A stretch of DNA of 64,000 nt from Vandiemenella viatica (GCA_031002005.1 JARYHS010013630.1:239575539-239639538); one strand, 5' to 3'. Shown: positions 11,501 to 24,055, counted from the stretch's first letter. Numbers and translations: made by a program. Notes: a model not told the origin generated them from the letters alone.

Positions 11501-13394
11501 AAAAATGGTACCAGGAGTAGGGTTTGTGGCCGCTGGCCATCGCGAGGAAGTGGTTGGAGTGGATGGCTGTTACGGTCAACCATAAAGCGCAGCACACTGC
11601 AGCGCACCATCAATTTTTACGTCACTGCTCAAACGGCCGTCAGAGTTACGACCACACTTACACGCAACTTACACTGTTTTAGGGCGCATTCGTTTCATTA
11701 CGGCCAGTGTCAATCCCCAAGTAGGCGAACAGATAGCAAGGTTCAGCGATTGTTCTTTATCAGCTCTGTTAGAATGAAAATAAAATGAGCAATATAAGCA
11801 AGAATTTAGGAAGTTTTAAGGGTGCAACAGGTGTTCACACTCTCCCAGATACATCAACGGCAATACAACAATCACGGGACTTCATGGCATCGTGGTTTTC
11901 TGTCTGAAGTTTGACACATTGATCTATAGACCAGTCAATCAGCTCTAGAAGTTACTAGCAAACGCATTGTAATAATTTAATGTTTATTGCGTTAGTTAAT
12001 ATTAATTTTTATTACTAAAATCAATTTGTTCACGTATTGTGGGACACGGTTGCGGTCACGAAAAATTCTGCTGTTATCGCGAGAATTAATATGTGCAAGA
12101 ATTATTGCAATAAGATATGCTTTAATGGATCAGATTTGCAATTGATGGGAGACTGGAAAGTTTAGATAGGAAATGTATAGTGCAGTGCTCTGTAGGAATT
12201 TGAACACTAAGCGACGACGGTGATGAAGGCTGCACCAATGACTGTTTCCGACACAGCGTTTATCGAGGACAATAAACCTTCAATTGCGTGTGCGGAGACC
12301 ATTTGTCGGTGGCTCTTTGTTGTGAATAATCCGTGAAAGACATCTCTGGACACGTACTGTCAGACGACCAGTTTCGGCAAAGATGGCCAATAAGAGACCG
12401 GAACTGTGGTTAATTTTTAAATATTTCAGCGCCAGAAGTGCGAGCGAATGAGCAACCAGAAAGCGTTTCGTTTCTACAAACGAAAAGGTTCGGCGAGAAA
12501 TGTCAGCAGTGAGGGTGATATCTTGGCAGTCAAATCGATTCCAGTGTGGTTTTACAAAATTCCTAATGTATGTTCTATGTGCTGGAGGAAGAGAACACCA
12601 CGTCTTAGAGTGAAGGTGTCGAGTTGGGGGGCATCAGCTAGATAGAAAAAAACTTCACGATGCTGGAAACTCACTTAGAGTAGGTGTTTACCAAACATCC
12701 CACCCACGAGCTCAGCCGACTGTGGGCCTCGACTTAAGGTCTGGCGACAACACAGCTTCCCTCAGGATGCCGTACCTCTACCAACGGTGAGCGAGCCAAC
12801 AGCTGACTAGGTGAGACGGAGTACGGCGTTCTAGCCTTGGCCTCGAAAACTCGTCTCTTCACTTTGCATTGCTGTAACCACTCCACCTATACATCTGCTA
12901 CCAATTGACGTACAAACTCCTAGTTTCTAAACTCAGAACAATAAAATCAAATGTCTTCCACTAACCAACGAATGGTCTATTAAAAGAATTGCTTTCAGTT
13001 AATAGCGTTGCGGTTTCAAATTTGTGTAAGTAAATAAATTCATTAAATGTTTTTGTTATTCATGTTTTGCTTTGTCTTTTATACCATTCATTTTAATGTG
13101 TATGATCATTCAGGACAAAGAACCACGCCCACGTTTATTTCATAAATTAATTAAGTACGCTCATTAAATGAAAAATTTTACGAGGTACACTGTGGTACAC
13201 TTTGAGCAATCATAACGGCTTTGCAGTTCACAGTAAGGTACAGAGCAGTTTCCATTTGCACTCAGATTTCTCGTTGGCGTACAGTTATATAAAGCTTCAC
13301 CATAGCACTGACAAACATCTTTCTTCTTCTCACATTTAAACTCAAAGCAAGCCTATCATGGAAGAGAAGTAGTAACGGTAAAATGCGAAATGTG
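8593..13394. other. Long unassigned AT-rich stretch
   Basis: Nearly 5 kb with no frame carrying a domain I recognise. A GC-richer interval lies at about 11430-11720, and another at 12660-12860. Neither has splice-site or homology support. Confidence 0.45.
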
Positions 13395-13735
13395 GTGCTA
13401 TAGAATAATGCTTAAAATTAAGTAGACAGACAAAGTACGAAATGAACGTGTTTTGGAGATGATGGGTGACGAGAGAAAGTTGTGGAGGAATCTTACAGAT
13501 GGAAGAAATAGGATGGTGGGTCACATTTTAAGACATGCAGGATTGGTTAATTTGATAGTGGTTGGAACAGAGGAAGGAACGAACTATACAGGTAGACTAA
13601 TATTAGAATGTGTGAAGCAGATAACTGAAGGCACAGGTTGTAAGTGATAAGTTGAGATGAAGAGTTTAGCGCAAGATGGAAATAGATGGAGGATTGCATC
13701 AAACCAGTCGAGAGACTGGTGACAACAGAGAAAAA
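13395..13735 (+). pseudogene. RTE-like LINE 3' fragment
   Basis: This translates to the C-terminal end of the reverse-transcriptase ORF of the RTE element at 55907-59200. Shared phrases include NERVLEMMG, VGHILRHAGLVNL and EGT. The downstream bases GGATTGCATCAAACCAGTC match that element's 3' end. Stop codons and substitutions show an old, 5'-truncated copy. Confidence 0.88.
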
Positions 13736-13740
13736 TGAAA

Positions 13741-14440
13741 ATAAAAAAGTGCACAAATAAGAGTATAAGAGAAAATAAAACTTTTGGAGACGGAAGGCCC
13801 TTAAGCATGGATGGAAATGTACCCATAAATAGGAATCATTAAATATTACTGCACAAGGAAATTTGAGAGTGGAATTCTGGACTCGCAACCAAACTAGACG
13901 GGCAGGTACAGTACAACACGCTCTGATTCAAATATCCGAACTGTTGTACAGATTCGTGATAAAGGATTTTGGTGGTTTTCCGAAGTAATCTAGGAGCCAA
14001 AACTACTATTCACAAACAGAACAACACTAACCACAAAGGACACAATACTAGCTCTTGATTTTAGGTGTAAGGGAGTGGAAAAGTTTTCATTTGTAGACAA
14101 GAAAGTAAGATTGTTGAGGGAGAATTGAACGACTTACATGGAACATTGATATGTTTGAAAGTAATTTTCTTTTACAATTCTAAAGTTACTGTGTGTACGA
14201 AAATTTCTAGGCAGGCATAAAATTAATGGCAGTTAATTCTGTAATTCGGAATTCACTTTAAACTCTAGGTCCCCTCTAGGTTTATTAACCCTAATTGTAA
14301 CACAGATATCTACACAACCAAAGCAAATGAAAGCGAAACGAAGGCTTGACATGGTCATAATTAGCCCAAAACGAACATACATTAAACGCAATTAATAATA
14401 TACTAATGCTAAATAGCAAAATTGTATAAAAGTTTTATTT
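13741..14440. other. No recognisable feature
   Basis: A-rich on the right side of the LINE fragment, then plain AT-rich DNA. Confidence 0.45.
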
Positions 14441-14443
14441 CAA

Positions 14444-16490
14444 AACTAGCATTTGCCCGTTGATCCGCGAGCGCGGGCCCTCGTGTTTGTAGAAATTCTT
14501 TTCATATCGATACTAAGCAAGAAGAAGTTTAGAGTAAATTAAAAATTAGAATTTCGTTGCGCTTATGGAATTGTTAATTTATGAGGTGGTAGTTTGATCA
14601 ACGAAAATTCGCTATCAGATTTTAATGTCGATATTAGGCACGAAGATATTTATCGTAAATAAAATATCGTAATTCTGTTACGATTTTTGACGTGTTGATC
14701 TAAGATCAAGTGGTTTGAGTAACGTATTCCGTTTATTTTGATTTAATACATTTCAGAAAACTGAAGAAATACACAATAAGAGGAAAAACAACAACATATA
14801 AACGGAATCAAAAGAGTAGTAGAGTCGTCTTTGGTATCTCTTAAAGCACAAAGATGTTTACGTAAATTAAATATTACTTAGGTTTATTATATCTAATTCA
14901 CGTTATCCAGTTTATTTTAATGTACTACATTTAAGAAAACTGAAGAAATAAACAACCAAATTCAGAAAATAAAACAGAATCCAAGGAGTAATTATGTGAC
15001 TTTTTTTGAAAGGAGTGCTGATTTCAAATACAGAGTTATCTGTGGCGCATATCTGCCTCATCTCGAAATGAACACAATTTCTTGCTTCTTTCTTCGTTCA
15101 CACAGAAGCATAAGATATTTTTATAGATTTTAAGCTAGACCATAAGCTCACACAATTTGTAAAAACCATCCAAATTGCTGCGGTAGTTTTGGAGTGATGC
15201 CATTTACAATCTTTTGAGACACACAGCTCGCGTTCAAATTTGTAACTGTATCGAAGATTAATTGAAATGTATACTTCTGATGATAGATATTCCAATCACC
15301 AAATATGGAATTTTTGTCTGCTTGACATACATCAGACAAAAACTATTAGATGAATTTTAACAAACTGTACATAGTGATATTTTACACCGTGTGTTTAACA
15401 CAGGGTACCTTTTATCCAAATTAGTAATATGTTTCCCGATGATCCAGAGCACAACACCGTAAATTTTGAGATTTTTGGCTGCCTGTCCACGCATTTTGAG
15501 AATCTAATGGACGTGTTTTAATGTAACTGAAAGTACTGTCAGATAAGATTAACGTACAAAATACTTGCTACTAATCTTAAGAATTTATAATTCTTGATCA
15601 CACATGAACTAAAGTTGTAAATTCAGGAAGTTTTGTCTGCCTATGCGTGCATAGTGCACAAACAGATGAACGTATGACAGCAAAACTAAACTTAGTATCA
15701 GAATATGGCCTAAGTTAACATACAGGATCCCCCTATAAGTTACAAATTTCCCCATGATACATAGACAAAAGAGAAAAGTTTCATATTTTTGTTTTTCCGT
15801 GCACAGATCAGACAAGTACTAATGAACGGATTTCAAAAAAATTACACGTAGTGACAGATTACTTCATGATCTGTAGCGATAAAATCAATCAAAAAACCCA
15901 CCTACCTGAAAACAGTGTATGGGTTTTAATGAAGTGTAACTGATTGAGGATTTATACTTCCCGTGGTAAATTATCATAAAAACTATGCAGCAAAAAAAAA
16001 AAAAAAAAACGTAGTGGTTGTTAGTTCTCTCAGTCTCAAATATGCAGAAATAGTTCAGTTACTTGCTACATTATCCTTTTTAACTGATGATGAAATGTTT
16101 AAATCGTATAACGTACGACCTGCGATTAAATCAGGGTTTTTATATCACAGTATGGTACATACAAATAAAGAGGTCTATTGGTTCACGCGGTCGGCTCAAA
16201 TAATGCTTACAGAAAGGTTCGTGAACAATACAAAAATGTGCTCGAAAGTTACTCACAGCACATCTTAGGCAGTTTCAACGATGTTAGAAGCAAATTATGT
16301 GCATAAATTTGTTTAAAATATTTACATACAACATATATTTAGAGGGAAAAGAGGAGATTCCAAGAAGAAGGTAAGAAGAGTGCTACTAAACTGCTTTTTC
16401 CTTGGTCGTTTCTCAGTGAATTAACAGAAAAAATCAGAAATTTCACTTGTATGAAGTCGCGGGCACAGCTAGCAATAATAATAACTACAG
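14444..16490. repeat. Repeat-built block bounded by CGCGGG-type ends
   Basis: The left edge reads ACTAGCATTTGCCCGTTGAT and the right edge AAGTCGCGGGCACAGCTAGC. The right phrase recurs at the end of the element at 26886-27712 (AAGTCGCGGGAACAGCTAGT). Inside are internal duplications: GTTTATTTTGATTTAATACA near 14730 and TTTATTTTAATGTACTACAT near 14910 head two related segments. I cannot assign a transposon class. Confidence 0.5.
15310..15950. repeat. Diverged ~158-bp tandem repeat, four units
   Basis: Related unit starts lie near 15313, 15471, 15632 and 15788, spaced 156-161 bases, each opening with a T-run plus a GTCTGCC/GGCTGCC-like phrase. A later AGTGATA-like phrase recurs at a fixed offset. 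Units are strongly diverged. Confidence 0.6.
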
Positions 16491-16603
16491 ACATGTGCTT
16501 CTCCTAAAACGGGTAACTAGCTACAGGATCGCACGACAAGCCGGCTGGTAAACTAAGTTTTACAGTAAAAGAGGATAATGCACAACAGCGGTGTAACGTA
16601 AGG

Positions 16604-16828
16604 GCCAAGCGTGGTGGGGACCTTTCGGGAGGACGCGGGTTCGAATTCCGGTCCGGGCATCCAGATTTTGGTTTTCCATGGTTTCCTCAAATCACTCCAG
16701 GCGAATGCCAGGATGCTTCCTTCAAAAGGCCATGGCCCAATTCCTTCCCGCTCCCTGTCCTCAATCCCATCCCGCCTCTATTGACCTCGACATCGACAAG
16801 GCGTAAAACCATAAGTAAGAAGAAAAAA
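16604..16828 (+). mobile_element. tRNA-derived SINE, subfamily B, with 11-bp TSD
   Basis: It starts GCCAAGCGTGGTGGG, has the B box GGTTCGAATTCC and the same GGTTTTCCATGG ... GGCCATGG body as subfamily A. Its tail is different: GACAAGGCGTAAAACCATAA then a short A-rich end. A perfect 11-bp TSD GTAACGTAAGG flanks it (16593-16603 and 16829-16839). Part of the head between the A-box start and the GGGAGGACG region is deleted. Confidence 0.92.
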
Positions 16829-16839
16829 GTAACGTAAGG

Positions 16840-17459
16840 AACAGAAATAAGAGTGAATTAATTCTCTAGAATGAGAGAAACTATTGACAATTACAATGAA
16901 GTTCGAAATAACACGCAGGTATTACAATTTTTCATAAATACAGAGAAATTTTTAATCTTAAAGTGAAACATCATATGAGACAAGTAAATATTACAAAAAA
17001 TGGCTGAAAATAAATTACTTTTTAGAATCAAACTGATTTTCTTTAGAAAGCAACGACGGAATTTTTTTTCATTTAGAACGGGCAGTAGTCGGCTGAATTT
17101 ATCCATTCGGTTTCTTAGGGATCACAGCTCCATGGTTGTATAAGCTTTAATGGCTCCAGCCCAGCGAATTCTTTACCGACCGAGTCATCGTTTCTTGCCA
17201 AAAACTCGTAGCTTGCGGAAGCTTGCTTGCATAACATAGAAGAGACCCTGTTTCATGATTTTATATATGTATTTCCATTGGAAGCTACAAGTGATTATAC
17301 GGTAAATATAAATATTGAAAGGCTATCATATAAAAAATTCGCTCAGTTGACTTGTTTCGAAATATTGCATGAAATCTGATATTGTTAGGACTGAACCAAT
17401 TTTTCTTCAAATATTGTACAGTCGATTAAAACATCCTCAGTCAAGCAATATTTAATCTG
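16840..17459. other. No recognisable feature
   Basis: AT-rich DNA between a SINE and the 3' end of a LINE. Confidence 0.45.
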
Positions 17460-17519
17460 ACATGCCTTATATTATTATTTTCGTATGTCCCCATAACGGA
17501 GAACGACAAGCAATCCTGA

Positions 17520-17935
17520 CTGGATGCGTTCAGTTCCTCTTTGGGATGTTCTTCTTGTCGGACAAAAATTTTTTCAATCTTTCACTGACGGTTTTCTTTT
17601 CTTCAGCAGTCCAGACGCGTGTAGATTTTTCCTTTTTTTCTCTCTGAAATAACTTCCCACGAGTTCACTTTCTTGTTATAAATCTCTCGCTCTTTGACGT
17701 CTCCCTTAGCAATGCCTGCAGACTTCAGGTCTTTCTCCACCTCCTTCATCCATATGGTTGTTATTTTTACTGTTTGTGTGTATTCTAAAATTTGTCTCGA
17801 GATTCTTTCCTTCGGAAAACTACTCAGATGCCCATAAAATTTCAGCCTTTTTTTCTTCATGTCTGATCCTATATTCGATATTTTCTCTGTAGTTTTTGTA
17901 GTTTGAAGTCTACACTGATTATCTTCATTCACTCT
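17520..17935 (-). pseudogene. LINE C-terminal region
   Basis: The segment RLKFYGHLSSFPKERISRQI followed by a KEVEKDL-like block is the region that follows RT in this LINE group. A stop splits it after KIYTRLDC; a related frame continues to about 17540. The fragment at 54065-54560 is a homologue of this region from another element. Confidence 0.75.
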
Positions 17936-18339
17936 GGGTCCCAGGAATTCTCTGATAATTTTTCTTTCTTCTTTCTTGATTTGTTCTGTTGCTTTTTTGT
18001 GTTCATTGTTAATGTTTCACTTACGCATGTAACTGCTGTCTTAATTACCGTATTATAATGTCTTATCTTGGTGTTGTCTGAAAGACATTTTTCGTGTAAA
18101 TATTTTGTACTAACCCCATTGCTTTCTTCATCTTCTGTAGTCTTGCTTCCTGTGCTTTCCCTTCCAGTCCTGTTGGTTCTATGATTTTGCCTAGATATTT
18201 AAACTGTTTTACCCTGTTGATTTCACCATATTTTGTCCATAGTTTTTGCGTTTCTATTTTGTTCCCTATGATTTCTGTTTTTTCAAATGAAATTTGTAAC
18301 CCCGTTTTCTTTGTGCATTCTTCAGGATTTCTATTTGCC

Positions 18340-19400
18340 TGTTGGCCACTTCTTCTTTGTCTGTGATGATTGCTAGGTCGTCAGCAAATGTCAGATATAG
18401 TATTTAAAGTGCTTTTGTTTCGATTTTTATGGGTGCCCACAAATTTTCTGCTTTCAGCTGTTTTCCCCATTCTGTCATTACTTTACCTAGTACAATGTTG
18501 AAGAGTAGTGGTGACAATCCATCTCCCTATCTCACTAATGTTCTAATTTCGATTGGTTCAGGTATTTCACCCATGAATTTAACTTTTGATGTGGTTTCGG
18601 TTAGTGTCTGTTCTATCAATCTTCTGGTTTTGTCGTCTGAATTCCTTTCTTTTAAGACAGTAAATACGGATTGCCTATCTATGGAGTCACATGCTTTTTT
18701 AAAGTCAACGAACATGCACACTATGAGTATACTTCTAAGTGCCAGCAATTTCAGTACACTTTTCAGATTGTGCGTCTGTTCTGTGCACGATCTTCCAGGT
18801 CTGTACCATGTTTGTTGTCCTGAGTTCTTTTGAGTAGACATGCGGATAATATCTAGTACGCGACTGGTAGTAGCGAAATCCCTCTATAGTTATTCACGTC
18901 AGTTCTAGTTCCTTTTTTGAAAAGTGGGTGGATAAGTGCATATTTCCAGTCTGCCGGTATCTTTTCATTCCTCCAAATTTCTTGTATTATTTATGTAATC
19001 TCTTTTAACATTTTGGGTCTAAGTTCTTCAGAAGTTCTGTACTATCCCGTCCTCTCCTGATGTTTGTTATTTTTTAGTTTCTGAATGTGTCTGTAAATTT
19101 CTTATTGAGTTGGGGGTTCTGATTCTTTTTTTCTGTTTTCTTCTGTTACAAATCTGTTTGTTGGTTGTGGGCAGTTTAGTAATTTTGAAAAATACTTTGC
19201 TAATTCTACACAATTTTCTTTGTTTGTTACTGCCAATTTCCCATTGTCTTTCCTGAAACATAGATTTTGTGGTGTGTACCCTCTGATTGGGTTTGCAAAG
19301 GTTTTGTAGAAATCTTGCATGTTATAACTCTGGAAATCATTCTCTATGGAGTTCAGTTGTTCGTTTATGTACTCTCTCTCTATTTTCCTTATTGTTCTTG
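18340..19400 (-). pseudogene. LINE reverse transcriptase domain, broken
   Basis: In order on the minus strand: a linker with DFYKTFANPIRGYTP and NKENCVELAKYFSKLLNCP; a finger/palm segment with FVDFKKACDSIDRQ; EIRTLVR, corresponding to the RxGVRQG block; and, in another frame, LTFADDLAIIT, the FADD catalytic motif (codons at 18378-18389). These are RT blocks in the right order, with frameshifts between them. Confidence 0.87.
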
Positions 19401-19530
19401 CTGTTTGTTTTCTGATCCTAAGGAACTCCTGGTGTGTGAGTTCCGTTCTATTACTATTAAAATTTAGAAATGCCTTCTTTCTATCTTCGAGTACATTATC
19501 GCATATTGTGTTCCACCACGGAGGTTTCCT

Positions 19531-20743
19531 CTACTTTTTAAGTGGGATTAGCTCTCTTGCTTTCTGGATAATTTTGTTTTCAAAGTCTGGCCAGTTTCTA
19601 TTTGGTTGTTTCCCCCATTGTTCTCTTAATTTTGAGGTTTTAAATTCTTTCAAATCGATTTTCTGTACGGTTGGGATCTTCCTGTGAATTCTCCTAGGTG
19701 TAAACTTAATTTTGATTCTTGTTAAGTAGTGATCTGAATCTATGTTAGCCTCTCGTCTCACCTGATTGTCTTGTATTTCTTTTTGTTCATTACAAGAGAT
19801 TGCCACATGGTCTAACCAATATTCTCCTATCGCTTGTATTGGGGACCTCTTTGTTTTCTGCTTTTTGGGTTTCTTCATAAATGGTGTTGACATAAGTTTT
19901 AGATCATTTTGTTGGCATACTTTGATCAGTCTCACTCCATTTTTATCGGTAAATTTGTGCGATGGAAATTTTCCTACTGGTTTCCTGTATTTTTTCTCTT
20001 TTCCAATTTGTGCATTGAAATACCCTAGTAGGATTTTTGTATCATTTCTGGATGTTTTCATCATGGTGGTTTCCAATTTTCCCCAGAATTTTTCTGTTTC
20101 CTCCGGTTTCTTCTTGTTGTCCCCGTTTGTAGGTGCGTGTGCGTTGATGAAAGTGTTACTGTTTATTTTTGTGTTTGATTCGAAATGTCATCAGTCTGTC
20201 ATTAATTGAATTGACTTCAGTCACTGAATGCAGTAGTTTCTTGTATACAATGAACGCCATTCCTATTATCGCTGTGTTTCTTCACCGAGCGTGGTGGTGT
20301 AACGGATAGCGTTCTGGCCTCGCATTCGGGAGGACGGCGGTTCGAATCCCCGTCCGAGCATCCAGATTTGGGTTTTCCATGGTTTCCCCAAATCACTCCA
20401 GGCGAATGCCGGGATGCTTCCTTCAAAAGGCCATGGCCGAATTCCTTCCCATTCCTTGCCCCCATCCTTTCCCGTCTCTAAAGACCACGTTGTTAAAAAG
20501 GGACGTTAAACTGTTACAAAAAAAAAAAAATGTGTTTCTTCCTGCTCGTCGGCTGGTCTTGAAGAACCTGTGGTTTCCATAATCCATTGTATTGTCATCA
20601 GTCATCCGTGTTTCCTGCACTGCAAGTAATATGATTTTCTGTTTATCATGTCCAGTGGTCATATTATGTAATTTTCCTGTCTGAATTAATGTTTGTACGT
20701 TGATGGTCCAAATGTAATTTTGTGAAAGTTTTTCAGGGAACAC
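19531..20743 (-). pseudogene. LINE endonuclease domain (APE-like), split
   Basis: This is the target-nicking endonuclease of the surrounding LINE. The N-terminal part (20743 to about 20542) contains NVQTLIQTGKLHN and AVQETRMTDD, the family's N and E active-site regions. After the SINE the domain resumes, and GYFNAQIGKEK (the GD-N-A block) and NIDSDHYLTRIK (the terminal D-H pair) follow. The usual GDFNA aspartate is read here as Y in GYFNA, a probable loss of a catalytic residue. The SINE plus point decay make it non-functional. Confidence 0.85.
20284..20530 (+). mobile_element. tRNA-derived SINE, subfamily A, nested in LINE
   Basis: Full-length copy starting ACCGAGCGTGGTGG with B box GGTTCGAATCC and a terminal A-run to 20530. 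It is inserted in the endonuclease region of the older minus-strand LINE and flanked by an apparently perfect 11-bp TSD TGTGTTTCTTC (20273-20283 and 20531-20541). It is nearly identical to 528-776, so it is comparatively young. Confidence 0.95.
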
Positions 20744-20990
20744 TGAATTTCTCTTAGGTGTTAGCTCCCAAGCTTGGTTCCCACATGAACCTTACTGTGG
20801 GTGGATCGACCACCTGGGGTAATTTTGTAATTACTCACACCAGCCATTTTTTGGTTGTACTTTTGCTTGTTACCCAGTTTTCACTGAGTGAGTGCAGGAC
20901 CAGGGATTTTCAGTTCCTGGAACTTATATTCAGCCGCACCAACTAGGTGGACAGGCGCTGACCACTAGCCGTTGGATACCATAACAGACA

Positions 20991-23129
20991 CAAATGGGTT
21001 TATGTTATGTTATGCCTTATAAATAGCAGAAACAATATTATTCCTAACAAAATAACAGAATAAGTTATTTTTATTCGATTCTTATATAAGTAACAAAGAT
21101 ATCTGTGACGTTAACAAGTAGTTAATATACATTTATAATCTTGGAATATCTGTTTTTCTAGTGATATGAAGTTTTTTATTTTCTGCAAGCAACAGCACAT
21201 AGGAAGTATTCGTGAAAAAAAAAAATCTTTGTCAAAGATGCCATTGATCTTCATATTCATCACACTTGAGTATTAACGATCCGAAGGTGAATACATGTCG
21301 CATGCAGTAGCTGGATAGAATGAGAAATGAATGAAAATATGTTGGAGTTTCCATAGCTGCATGAAATTCTGTGACGCAACGATACAAAGTAATTTGCTGT
21401 CTGTCAGCTTAGTTATGGTTACTTATTACACCGTCCGATATATAAAGCAATTTACGGTCCTATCTAATCTATAGCGACAGTTAGGTATACATAAAAAGGG
21501 AGGTAAATTATTCCTAAATTACTCCTATAATAACAAGGATCCCTTTCCTTAACTCATTTCTGTGTGTGTTGTGGGTTCTACACGTGATACTTAGGAAGAC
21601 AGCTATTTTCAAGCCGCTAGACGGATGGTTCCAAGACAAGTTGCGCGTTCCCAAGAAAACCTGTTTAAATATCGCCATAAATAATAAGAGAGCATTAAGC
21701 ACGAAATGCAATTTCCCCTGGCACGCAACGGAATCCGTGCCTCTCATGTTTGATTCAACGAACATTACCAGCATAACAGCAACACTGAGAACAGGTTTCA
21801 GACCTGGAAAAAAGCCTTCACAGACGCGCAGTGAATATTAACCTCTCTCAAAGCACTGCCTGCAATTTAGTCCTGTTGTTACTTTTCTTCCAGCAGCCAC
21901 AATCAAGAAGGAGATGTATTTAAGCAATTTATTGCGCGAAAAAGTACGCTCGGTTTGTAGATTTGAAGAATATTTCGTAACTAATTTACTTTCTTTCCCT
22001 AGAAACCATAGTATTGTACCACTTAAAATGTTTGATGAAAATATGGAAGACAATTATATTTCGTAAAAAGCCGTGTAGGAAAGCATGTTTGTTTTAACAC
22101 ACAAACAATAATACGATGATTAAAATAGTTCTTAGTAAGCCACAGATACTCTTAAAGAATGGAGTAATCAAATAATTTCAACTGCATCGCACATTACTTC
22201 AAAACTGAAATGATATCTTTGTGAAAAATAGTACATAAAAGCCGCACGTCCTCACGTTCTTCGAACCACAAGGATTATGAAAAGATTTTTGGCACTGGCT
22301 TCTAGTTACTTAAAACACGTAATTTCATTTATATTATCAAAAGTATTACCGTTTCTCATATGAGGAAAATGTAAAAGCTTAAGAAGTTATTTATAAGCAA
22401 ATACGAACCGAAACATTCAAAATCTCAAAACTTTTTGTATGAGTTAAAGCACTGAATGGATAGAATACTCAATTCCGTTTTTTGACTTATCTTTGCATAT
22501 AATTTGGTTACAAATTTGTTGTATTCTCTAAAGGCTTCATCAATTTATACAAAAGAAAAACATGCAAATACCTGTAACATTTGTCGATGATAGTTAGACG
22601 AAATTTGTAAGTAATTGACAGTGATATTAGTTATTGTTCATCTATATTTGATGGCACTAACTGACCTTGTTTAAGAACTTTTCATATTTTGGCACAGGCA
22701 CATAACGATGATTACAACAGTAAAAATGTCTGGATGTATTGATCCTTACCTGTTCAGAATAGGTGTACGAGTTCCTTGGTCTTTAGGTAAATCTGGAAAT
22801 GAACAAGAAAAACAAGTTATTTTTTCCGCAATACCGCACTCTTTAATGTCACACCCTTGCCATGATATCAAAATTAATTTTAAGTCAGCAAACATTAGCA
22901 ACGTAGGCTGATATGCGAGTAACAAATGATGTTAGATTCCACATAGTAGCAAATCCCGAAGATGAAGAATGTCTAAAAAATGGTAACCAATCTGTCATAG
23001 GGACTTTTAACTTTTGAAGAGATTGTAGTTGCCTAATTCATCTTTAACTGACAAATGAGAATGGAAACATTCTAAATTGGAAAAAATATATATCTGTCTC
23101 TCAGCTCTTCGAATCCTGAAATAATCTCA
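20991..23129. other. No recognisable feature
   Basis: About 2.1 kb of AT-rich sequence; the overlapping frames near 21514-21841 contain no domain. Confidence 0.45.
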
Positions 23130-23612
23130 TCTCAATGCACCCACTACAAGCTACGCCCTCAATAATGTGCTTCATATATTCTTATTTTCGTCTTCATCTA
23201 CAGTTTTTAATCTGCGACTGCTACTTCCAGTAGCAAATAAGCCAATTCTTCATTCATATCTTTCTGAGAGACTCTTTCACAAACTTGTTTCTTCACTCAC
23301 CATTTCAAAATCATCTTCATTTTGTGCTTTAACTGTCTGCTTAGTTATCTTCACTCAAAATTTCTAACTCATCTTCATTTCGTATATTATATGTCCACCT
23401 AATTTGCGAAATCATTCTATAGCACCATATTTTAAATTCTTAAATTTTTTTCTGCCTGAAATTCCTGAAGTCCATGATTCACTTCTAAAGACTGTTGTGC
23501 TCCAAACATACAACTTCAGAAATTTATTTCTAAGCCCTAGGTGAATATTCGAAACTAAACGATTTCTTTTCTTCTAGAATACTTTTTATGCTGGTGCTAT
23601 TTTCCTTTTGAC
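23130..23612 (-). pseudogene. RTE-like LINE 3' fragment, strongly decayed
   Basis: The DNA parallels 55990-56450 of the RTE element: ATGTGCTTCATATATTCT, GTCCACCTAATTT, GTCCATGATTCACTTCTAAA and TATTCGAAACTAAACGATTT occur in the same order and spacing. Many stops. It abuts the mariner-like remnant directly on its right. Confidence 0.8.
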
Positions 23613-23639
23613 GTAATTCTTGCTTGCGCCATCAGCTCT

Positions 23640-23880
23640 AATTTTACGATTACAGGACCTTCTTCTTTAGACACAAGAGGGCGACCCGTTGTTTTAACTT
23701 TAAAAAGGTATCCCGTGGCTTTAAACTGTTTATACCAACGCCAAATGGTGTTAACATGCGGGAGATCCTTGCAGAAATTTGTTCTAAAGTGGCGCTGAAC
23801 AGTTACCACAGACTGAGTCAATTGAAATTCGAGAACAACGTACGCTTTCTCATTCTCAGCAATCTTGCTCTTTATCACTC
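23640..23880 (-). pseudogene. Mariner-like transposase N-terminal HTH (DUF4817-type)
   Basis: The minus-strand frame contains KAYVVLEFQLTQSVVTVQRH, RTNFCKDLPHVNTIWRWYKQ and TGRPLVS. That order (an acidic helix, VQRxFR, a 'P..NTIxRWYKQF' helix, then a GRP hinge) matches the N-terminal DNA-binding domain that insect mariner/IS630-type transposases share with DUF4817 proteins. No DDE domain follows; the frame degenerates and an RTE fragment lies immediately downstream. A remnant, not a gene. Confidence 0.75.
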
Positions 23881-24055
23881 TAGCGGCCACCGCGGGAAGC
23901 TTGGATTTAGTGCAAACGAAACTAGGAGAGCTACTTGTCTTATAACAGCAAACTCCATCATCGTACCTATAATAGGACAGCCAAAGAAAAATCGTGAAAT
24001 CGCTGGAAGCAGGGACTACACCTGCTCGTGATAGCAACGTAATACAGCATAACAC

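Larger units (their letters stand above)
17460..20990 (-). mobile_element. Decayed LINE (RTE-like), interrupted by a SINE
   Basis: Reading 5' to 3' on the minus strand: 5' leader, endonuclease, reverse transcriptase and a C-terminal domain, over about 3.3 kb excluding the inserted SINE. The 3' end near 17460-17480 is an AATAATATAA-like tail. Frameshifts and stops break the ORF throughout. The endonuclease start was split by the SINE at 20284-20530. The clade is not certain; motif style suggests RTE or a close relative, distinct from the element at 55907-59200. Confidence 0.85.
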
